Origin: an uncultured Eggerthellaceae bacterium | GTDB taxonomy: Bacteria > Actinomycetota > Coriobacteriia > Coriobacteriales > Eggerthellaceae | Reading direction: 5' to 3' | Assembly: GCA_934630485.1 (NCBI GenBank) | Contig: CAKTWD010000046.1 | Coordinates: forward strand, 1-11,299 | Length of the DNA stretch: 11,299 nucleotides | Shown here: positions 7,071 through 11,299 of the stretch, one piece after another | How positions within the stretch are numbered: the stretch's first letter is position 1 | How the letters are laid out: each line of letters starts with the position of its first letter | Position numbers and translations under genes: made by a program | Notes under the pieces: model-generated | The model's database searches: none | What the model saw: only the letters and a program-made list of their open reading frames with translations | Told to the model about the DNA's origin: nothing

Positions 7071-7116
7071 AGCGACAGCGGCAAATGATGCGGAAAAAGG
7101 CGAGCGACAGCGGCAA
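7062..7116 (+). repeat. Tandem 23-bp direct repeat, period 32
   Basis: The 23-bp sequence beginning AAAAAGGCGAGCGACAGC occurs at 7062-7084 and identically at 7094-7116. Its core GCGACAGC also appears in both copies of the ccmD-end block (7011 and 7137), giving four copies in about 135 bp. No mobile-element ends or CRISPR-like regular spacing are seen. Confidence 0.75.
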
Positions 7117-7277
7117 GAGTGACAAAAGGAAGTGAGGCGACAGCTTCCAGGGTTAAAGCCGAGCTGGCTTCGAAGAGCTCAACTTCTGGCCGCTAAATTC
7201 GCGCTGAAACCGAAAATCAAGCTCAAATAACGGTAGCGGAGCCGTTTGCCCGTGCGGCGAGTGGCTCTGCTTGTCCG

Positions 7278-7286
7278 TGGTATCCT
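7278..7286 (+). promoter_or_regulatory. Possible extended -10 promoter for galU
   Basis: TGGTATCCT combines the TGn extension with a TATCCT hexamer (7281-7286). It would start transcription near 7292-7294, about 35 nt before the galU start codon. No good -35 box stands 17 nt upstream, which is tolerated by extended -10 promoters. It is the best promoter-like site between the ccm operon and galU. Confidence 0.35.
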
Positions 7287-7328
7287 GAGACAGTTGCTTT
7301 GACATCCAACGAACCGAAAGGGAATCGT

Positions 7329-8141
7329 ATGAAGGCACTTATTCCTGCAGCCGGTTTGGGCACGCGTTTCCTGCCCGCCACCAAGGCTCAGCCGAAGGAA
7401 ATGCTCCTGGTCGTTGACAGGCCGGTCATTCAATACGTCGTCGAAGAAGGCCTTGCCTCTGCCGCCGACGAAGTCGTCATCATCAACAGCCGCTCCAAGA
7501 AGGCCATCGAGGATCACTTCACCCCCGATCCCGAGCTGGTTGCCACGCTGCGCGCTCGCGGCAAGGACGCTTATGCCGACGAAGTCGAGCGCGTTGGCAA
7601 CATGAACGTTAGCTACGTGTACCAGGAAGAGGCCCTTGGCCTTGGCCATGCTATCCATTGCGCCGCTGAAAAGACCGGAGACGAGCCATTCTACGTGCTA
7701 CTGGGCGACGTCATCGTCCCCGACAACAAGATGCTTCCGCGCATGCAGGAAGTTTCCGACGCGCACGGTGGTGCCAGTGTCATCGCCGTCATGCCCGTTC
7801 CCGACGATCAGGTTCACCGTTTCGGCATCATCGCCGGCTCCGAGGTTTCCGAGAACGTTTGGAAGGTTGACTCCCTGGTTGAGAAGCCTGCTTTGGAAGA
7901 CGCTCCCTCCAACCTGGCCGTCTTCGGCCGCTACCTGCTGTCTCCGCGCGTTATGGAGCTTCTGGCTACCGTGAAGCCCGGCGTTGGCGGCGAGATCCAG
8001 CTTACCGACGCTCTTGATGAGGTTCTGAAGGAAGAGGAGATGTACGCGCTCGTCATCGATCCTTCCGACGGCTTCGACACCGGCACCGTTGCCAGCTGGC
8101 TCGAGACGAACAACATCCTTTTCCAGCGTAAGAACTCGTAG
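7329..8141 (+). CDS. galU: UTP-glucose-1-phosphate uridylyltransferase
   Basis: The enzyme makes UDP-glucose and pyrophosphate from UTP and glucose 1-phosphate in the cytoplasm, supplying glycosyl donors for envelope polysaccharides and glycolipids. The 270-aa protein is a full nucleotidyltransferase domain. It has the N-terminal nucleotide-binding loop AAGLGTRFLPATKAQPKEM (7-25), YQEEALGLGHAI (98-109), the metal-binding GD (126-127) in LLGDVIVP, VEKP (184-187), FGRYLLSP (199-206), GEIQLTDAL (221-229) and a terminal D-x-G near 250-252. Length is slightly below the usual 280-300 aa but no block is missing. The start at 7329 has an AAAGGGA site 5-6 nt upstream; a TTG further upstream (7299) would only add 10 residues not seen in the family. 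It is the first gene of a probable four-gene operon; the next start is 39 nt downstream. Confidence 0.96.
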   Translation: MKALIPAAGLGTRFLPATKAQPKEMLLVVDRPVIQYVVEEGLASAADEVVIINSRSKKAIEDHFTPDPELVATLRARGKDAYADEVERVGNMNVSYVYQEEALGLGHAIHCAAEKTGDEPFYVLLGDVIVPDNKMLPRMQEVSDAHGGASVIAVMPVPDDQVHRFGIIAGSEVSENVWKVDSLVEKPALEDAPSNLAVFGRYLLSPRVMELLATVKPGVGGEIQLTDALDEVLKEEEMYALVIDPSDGFDTGTVASWLETNNILFQRKNS

Positions 8142-8180
8142 CGATCGTCGGTCGATCCATTCGCGTGCAAGGAGCCGTTC

Positions 8181-9068
8181 ATGCCGGATATCGCACTCCG
8201 TTTCAACAAGGACATGCTGACGTTGTCGACGCCCGTTCAAAACGCGCTCGCGCGTCAGGGCGTCGATGTCGATGCTGATCTTGAATACCAGCTTCTGATG
8301 GAGCCCGAGGCCATTGTCGATGCCCTTCGCCTTGAAGCTGCTGCGGGCGCCCAGTGTCTGGTTGTGCCCACCGAGGGCATCACCGCCGCGCGTTTGTCTC
8401 ACAAGCGCATGGAAGGCAAGGCTCATGACCTGTCGCACGCCGCTTGCGTTTGCGCCAACGAGGTGAAGCCCCAGCACGTCATCGCCGCGATCGGCCCCAG
8501 CGGTTTGCCCATCGATCCTTCGTCGAAGGCGTCGCTCAACGAGAACCGCGCGCAATACGCCGACGCCGCCAGGGCATTCCAGGGCGAGGCGTTCGACGCC
8601 TTCCTTCTTGACGGCTTCACGCGCAAGGAAGACCTGATGTGCGCGCTTATGGGCCTTGCCCAGGTGGGCGACACTTCGGTGCTCGCTTCGGTCGTCGTCG
8701 ATTCCGATGGCGTTACCCCGCGCGGCGACACCATCGAGGACATGTGCGCGCTCATGCAGGAATACGGTGCAAGTGTCGTTGGCTTCTCCACGTCTGCGGC
8801 GCCTGTCGTCGCGGCTAAGTTGGTCCGCCGTGCCGCTTCGGCGTGCAGTCTTCCTATTTTGGTTCAGCTTAACGTGCGCGAGGTCAACCCCCGTCAATTC
8901 GAGGCCACCGATCAAAACCCGTACTACCGCCCTGACGAGATGGTCACCGCGGCAGCGCACCTTCATGCTGCGGGCGCTCAGTTCATTCGCGCCATCGGCG
9001 CGGCAACTCCGTCTTATACGGGCGCCATCGCCGCAACCACTGGCGGTCTTGACGTGCGTCTTTCCTAG
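8181..9068 (+). CDS. Homocysteine S-methyltransferase-fold protein lacking zinc ligands
   Basis: This 295-aa protein resembles the Zn-dependent homocysteine methyltransferase barrel (MetH N-terminal domain, MmuM, BHMT). The region PEAIVDALRLEAAAGAQCLVVPTEG (42-66) matches the usual Pe-i-v--H--Y--AGAd-i-TnTF segment. IAAIGPSG (101-108) and a late AGAQFIRAIGAATP (264-277) also align. The chemistry is missing, however. Where the family has GxNC it reads GFST (201-204), and where it has GGCCGT-TP it reads RAIGAATP (270-277), so none of the three zinc cysteines is present. The N-terminal DGAMGT loop is likewise not recognisable. It is therefore unlikely to be an ordinary zinc methyltransferase; it could be a regulatory or corrinoid-system paralogue with another role. 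The ATG follows AGGAG by 7 nt. Probable operon with galU upstream (39 nt) and a small gene downstream (16 nt). Confidence 0.8.
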   Translation: MPDIALRFNKDMLTLSTPVQNALARQGVDVDADLEYQLLMEPEAIVDALRLEAAAGAQCLVVPTEGITAARLSHKRMEGKAHDLSHAACVCANEVKPQHVIAAIGPSGLPIDPSSKASLNENRAQYADAARAFQGEAFDAFLLDGFTRKEDLMCALMGLAQVGDTSVLASVVVDSDGVTPRGDTIEDMCALMQEYGASVVGFSTSAAPVVAAKLVRRAASACSLPILVQLNVREVNPRQFEATDQNPYYRPDEMVTAAAHLHAAGAQFIRAIGAATPSYTGAIAATTGGLDVRLS

Positions 9069-9084
9069 TTCGTGAGGTGCGCGT

Positions 9085-9369
9085 ATGGGCGAATTCATGA
9101 GCGATTTTCAAACGAACACGACGCGCAGCGAGTCGTACGGTGCCCTTCAGGACATCGTCGACTCGCTTTTCGTGAACAAAGGGCCGCTTGACGAGGTCCG
9201 CCGTCTTGATGTCATCGTCGCCGGCGAATCGGGCGACCTTCCCGCTGACCTGCAGGAAGTCATCGCGCTTCTGCCGCCGGGAAATTATTCGCGTCAGCGC
9301 CTGTGCGACCAGCTGAACTCGTCGATCGGCGGTCACGCATGGGGCCAGGTGTACGGAACGGTGGAATAG
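9085..9369 (+). CDS. Conserved-looking 94-aa protein of unknown function
   Basis: I do not recognise this gene with certainty. The product is small, soluble and acidic, with no signal peptide or membrane segment. Its C-terminal half, from LPADLQEVIALLPPGNYSRQRLCDQL (52-77), recalls the LP-dvl--l--LPd--Y-s--dv--al pattern of the DUF2795 family, a small helical fold of unknown role. The similarity is weak and by eye. It is supported as a real gene by a GAGGTG ribosome-binding site 6 nt before ATG 9085, a 16-nt gap after the previous gene and a 1-nt gap before mscS. A second in-frame ATG at 9097 is possible but has a poorer upstream site. Its place next to a mechanosensitive channel suggests co-expression only. 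Confidence 0.72.
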   Translation: MGEFMSDFQTNTTRSESYGALQDIVDSLFVNKGPLDEVRRLDVIVAGESGDLPADLQEVIALLPPGNYSRQRLCDQLNSSIGGHAWGQVYGTVE

Positions 9370-9370
9370 C

Positions 9371-10180
9371 ATGCAAGATGTGTTGGGCTTCTTCGAGAGG
9401 GTGACCGCCTCGGAGTTCGCAGGAACGGTGATCACCGCGGTCATCATTCTTGTTGCAACGGCAATCTGCGTTCGCGTTGCCACGCGCCTGATCAGGGGGT
9501 TCGTCAAGCACAGCGGCCATGACCTGCCATCCAGCTCGATCTTCGTCAATATCGCCCGCGCGACTATTTGGCTGATCGGTTTCAGCTTGCTGCTGTCCAC
9601 GTGCTTCGGCATCGACGTCAGCGCGCTTGTCGCCGCGCTGGGCGTTGGCGGCATTGCCGTGTCGCTTGGCTTCAGGGACACCATCTCCAACCTTATCGGC
9701 GGCTTGCAGGTGTCGATGCTTGGCATCGTTGCCCCGGGCGACAACATCGCCGTGGGCTCGCTGAAGGGCGTCGTTCAGGACGTCACGTGGCGTCAAACCG
9801 TGGTGCGTGCAGGCGACGGCCACGACGTGGTCGTTCCCAACTCGGTCATCAATGCGCAGACCATCGAGAAGTTCCCGCCCGTGAACGTCGTTCGCGTTCC
9901 TGTTTCGCTTGCCACGGACGGGCGCGATTTGGATGAGGTTGCCAAGGCGGTCGAAAGTAAGGCCAGCGCCGCCGCGCACGGAGCCGGCGCGGTTACCTGC
10001 GAGCCTCGCCTGCTTTTCACGGGAATCAGCGAAATGGCCGTGAACGGCGTTCTGACGTATGAGATGGAGCAGGCGGAAACCGTGTCCGCCGCCACTGATG
10101 CCATCATTCGCGCGATCGCGCCGTATGCGCGCAATTCATTCAAGGAAGCAGCGGTCGAAGATACCGCCCAAGAGCTCTGA
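9371..10180 (+). CDS. MscS-family small-conductance mechanosensitive channel
   Basis: The channel opens under membrane tension during hypo-osmotic shock and releases solutes. The 269-aa protein has three TM segments (about 16-38, 57-79, 84-118). The pore-lining third helix keeps the Gly/Ala-rich pattern AALGVGGIAVSLGFRDTISNLIGG (88-111). The beta domain of the family follows, with PGDNIAVG (122-129), GVVQDVTWRQTVVRAGDG (133-150) and the hallmark PNSVI (156-160). A mixed alpha/beta C-terminal domain ends near 255. Length and layout match compact E. coli MscS-type channels. No extra cytoplasmic nucleotide-binding domain is attached. The start is one base after the preceding gene's stop (TAG, then C, then ATG) with only a weak GGTGGA site, suggesting translational coupling to the 94-aa gene. 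It ends the galU operon. Confidence 0.93.
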   Translation: MQDVLGFFERVTASEFAGTVITAVIILVATAICVRVATRLIRGFVKHSGHDLPSSSIFVNIARATIWLIGFSLLLSTCFGIDVSALVAALGVGGIAVSLGFRDTISNLIGGLQVSMLGIVAPGDNIAVGSLKGVVQDVTWRQTVVRAGDGHDVVVPNSVINAQTIEKFPPVNVVRVPVSLATDGRDLDEVAKAVESKASAAAHGAGAVTCEPRLLFTGISEMAVNGVLTYEMEQAETVSAATDAIIRAIAPYARNSFKEAAVEDTAQEL

Positions 10181-10220
10181 TTTCGGGCATGAAAAATCCC
10201 GCCCCCTGCCCGCAGGGTGA

Positions 10221-10243
10221 ACCCACCTTAAATTAAGGTGGGT
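10221..10243. terminator. Near-perfect palindrome after mscS, possible terminator
   Basis: ACCCACCTTA and TAAGGTGGGT pair perfectly over 10 bp around AAT, 41 nt after the mscS stop and just behind a smaller CCCTG/CAGGG hairpin. The lack of a T-run on either side makes intrinsic termination uncertain. The strong symmetry also allows an operator or the first helix of a structured RNA. Confidence 0.4.
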
Positions 10244-10462
10244 GCTCGCAGCTTGCTTCCTGGCTTTCGTGTCGACAGACGCGAATCCCCATTCCACAGG
10301 CGATTAGAGCTCCCTGAGAAAGAATGTCGGTCCACCACAAAAAGCGGCATTGGGAACGGGACCAACTAGTACACTATCCCTGCGTCGATGCGAAATAAAG
10401 TCTTGACTTAGATTTTGCCCTGCTGTTTCGTTTTCGGTGTGGCATCGCGTTTTTCGGTTGTC

Positions 10463-10493
10463 GCATTTCAGGCGCGAAAACGCGCTGAAACGC
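10463..10493 (+). promoter_or_regulatory. Stable hairpin in the rarA 5' leader
   Basis: TTTCA (10466-10470) pairs with TGAAA (10486-10490), and GCGCG (10472-10476) pairs with CGCGC (10481-10485) around an AAAA loop. Two further GC pairs lie outside a mismatch. An alternative pairing exists between CGCGTTTT (10446-10453) and AAAACGCG (10477-10484). The two folds are mutually exclusive, which is the geometry of a switch, though no known riboswitch signature is present. The rarA ribosome-binding site AGAAGG begins 13 nt downstream. Confidence 0.35.
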
Positions 10494-10518
10494 TCCTCGC
10501 AAACCAGAAGGCTTCTCC

Positions 10519-11299
10519 ATGGATACTCTATTTACCGAAATGGAAAATGCTCAAAAATCGAAGGTCGCGCCCTTGGCTGTTCGCATGAGGCCGGCGTCCC
10601 TTGACGATCTTGTGGGGCAGTCCGAAGCGGTTGGGCCGGGCAGTTGGCTTCGCTCCGCCATACAGAACGACACCTTAAGCTCGGTCATCCTGTTCGGTCC
10701 GGCGGGAACGGGCAAGACGTCCATCGCGCACATCATCGCCGAGAGCACCGCCGCCACGTTCGTGGAGGTGTCGGCCATTGGTGGAACCGTTTCCGACCTG
10801 CGTCGCGAGATCGCCGCTGCCGAGACGCGCTTGCTGCAGGGCAGGCGAACCATCCTGTTCGTTGATGAGATCCATCGTTTCAATCGCGCGCAGCAGGACT
10901 CGCTTCTTCATGCCGTCGAGAACCGCACGGTTGTCCTTATCGGCGCCACCACCGAGAACCCTTATTTCGAGGTGAATTCCGCCCTGATCTCACGTTCGCG
11001 CATCGTTGAGTTGGGGCATCTTTCTGATTCCGACATCGCCGAGCTTATTTCCCGTGCGCTTATCGACGAGCGCGGCTTGGCGGGGAAGTACGAGCTTGCG
11101 CCCGACGCCCTTGACGCGTTGGTTGTCATGGCTGGCGGCGACGCGCGCTCGGCTTTGACGTCGCTCGAGCTTTCCGCGGGCATGGTTTCGCCCGGCACCA
11201 AGGACGCCCCCGCTCTGATCGGCGCCAAGGTCGTCGAAACGGCCAACCCCCATCGCGGCTTGCCGTACGACAAGAACAAGGACATGCACTATGACATCA
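10519..11299 (+). CDS. rarA: Replication-associated recombination protein RarA (AAA+ ATPase), 5' part
   Basis: RarA (MgsA, Mgs1/WRNIP1 family) is a clamp-loader-like AAA+ ATPase acting at stalled replication forks. The first 260 residues are present; the gene runs off the window, and the family is about 420-440 aa. Visible are the N-terminal PLAVRMRPASLDDLVGQ box (18-34), Walker A GPAGTGKT (60-67), Walker B ILFVDEIHRFN (112-122), sensor 1 GATTENP (142-148), arginine-finger region ALISRSRI (155-162) and sensor 2 GGDARSA (206-212). The last segment, PYDKNKDMHYDI (249-260), is where family members continue into the S-A-x-x-K-S-x-R-G-S-D tetramerisation region. The start ATG 10519 lies 7 nt after AGAAGG; the in-frame ATG at 10540 has no better site. 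No frameshift is seen. The long hairpin-rich leader suggests transcription separate from mscS. Confidence 0.96.
   Translation, partial: MDTLFTEMENAQKSKVAPLAVRMRPASLDDLVGQSEAVGPGSWLRSAIQNDTLSSVILFGPAGTGKTSIAHIIAESTAATFVEVSAIGGTVSDLRREIAAAETRLLQGRRTILFVDEIHRFNRAQQDSLLHAVENRTVVLIGATTENPYFEVNSALISRSRIVELGHLSDSDIAELISRALIDERGLAGKYELAPDALDALVVMAGGDARSALTSLELSAGMVSPGTKDAPALIGAKVVETANPHRGLPYDKNKDMHYDI

Larger units (their letters stand above)
6984..7176 (+). repeat. Shuffled duplication of the ccmD 3' end
   Basis: A 27-bp block covering the last codons and stop of ccmD (7011-7037, GCGACAGCTTCCAGG...) recurs perfectly at 7137-7163. The block just before it in ccmD (6984-7004, AAGCCGAGCTAGC...) recurs at 7156-7176 with one mismatch. 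In the second location the two blocks are joined in the opposite order through shared AAGCCGAG, the pattern expected if an ancestral tandem array with a unit of about 46 bp had partly decayed. The spacings (46 and 172 bp) are not multiples of three, so this is a DNA-level and not a protein repeat. Confidence 0.75.
10181..10518 (+). other. 338-base gene-free, hairpin-rich leader of rarA (candidate ncRNA)
   Basis: No open frame with a plausible start was found. On the + strand the stretch holds a series of stem-loops. 10204-10217: CCCTG/CAGGG. 10221-10243: 10-bp stem with 3-nt loop. 10266-10285: 8 bp with one G-U and a GACA loop. 10323-10351: AATGTCG/CGGCATT, 15-nt A-rich loop. 10463-10493: TTTCA-GCGCG/CGCGC-TGAAA with an AAAA loop. 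CGCAGGG (10211-10217) is also the exact complement of CCCTGCG (10378-10384), which would close a domain of about 174 nt. Promoter-like pieces are TTGACT (10403-10408, no matching -10) and TACACT (10370-10375). The density of structure suggests a small RNA or structured 5' leader. A 6S RNA is conceivable because 6S genes often neighbour rarA in Bacillota, but I could not build the 6S fold. Confidence 0.4.

Noticed and set aside
7062..7163. CRISPR array
   Set aside because: Repeats are only 23 and 27 bp, two copies each, with a 9-bp spacer in one case and no cas genes.
8142..8157. GATCG/CGATC hairpin after galU as terminator
   Set aside because: The stem is only 5 bp with no T-run, and the next gene is 39 nt from the stop with its own good ribosome-binding site.
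7698..9098. 466-codon open frame on the minus strand opposite galU and the methyltransferase-like gene
   Set aside because: It is antisense to two well-supported genes, and its product is Arg/His/Gln-rich low-complexity with no domain, as expected for a GC-biased shadow frame.
10314..10319. CTGAGA as part of a TPP riboswitch
   Set aside because: The other conserved TPP elements (CTGATCT/GATAATGCCAGCG-like) are absent, and rarA is not a thiamine gene.

Overview
The window is a gene-dense bacterial segment with moderately high GC. All confidently called genes lie on the + strand. Gene content and codon style (a Ccm-type cytochrome c maturation operon with a Cys-type CcmE, heavy CTT/GGC/CGC use, short intergenic gaps) best fit an anaerobic actinobacterium of the Coriobacteriia (Eggerthella/Slackia/Gordonibacter relatives). 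This placement is an inference from style and content, not from a marker gene.

Layout: (1) 1-60, a perfect 16-bp hairpin that terminates whatever lies upstream. (2) 228-1433, a stand-alone 12-TM major facilitator efflux-type transporter behind a leader with inverted repeats. (3) 1605-7030, a cytochrome c maturation operon in the order ccmE-ccmF-ccmA-ccmB-(88-bp gap)-ccmC-ccmD. CcmA/B(/C/D) export and load haem onto CcmE. CcmE carries the haem covalently, and CcmF passes it to apocytochromes. No CcmG, CcmH or CcmI is present in the window. (4) 7031-7328, an intergenic stretch built partly of shuffled copies of the ccmD 3' end, then a possible extended -10 promoter. (5) 7329-10180, a tightly spaced set: galU (UDP-glucose synthesis), a homocysteine-methyltransferase-fold protein lacking the zinc cysteines, a 94-aa protein of unknown function, and an MscS-family mechanosensitive channel. 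(6) 10181-10518, 338 bases without a gene, holding several hairpins. (7) 10519 to the window end, the 5' part of rarA (replication-associated AAA+ ATPase).

The most notable points are these. CcmE appears to be a tandem duplication of the CcmE OB-fold in one polypeptide: the first copy ends in a C-x3-Y haem-binding motif instead of the usual H-x3-Y, and the second stops before the motif. The ccm cluster looks like the natural CcmGH-less, Cys-CcmE type known from Desulfovibrio. The methyltransferase-like protein keeps its fold signatures but has lost all expected zinc ligands. The leader of rarA is structured and could encode a small RNA; 6S RNA is a specific hypothesis because of the rarA neighbourhood.
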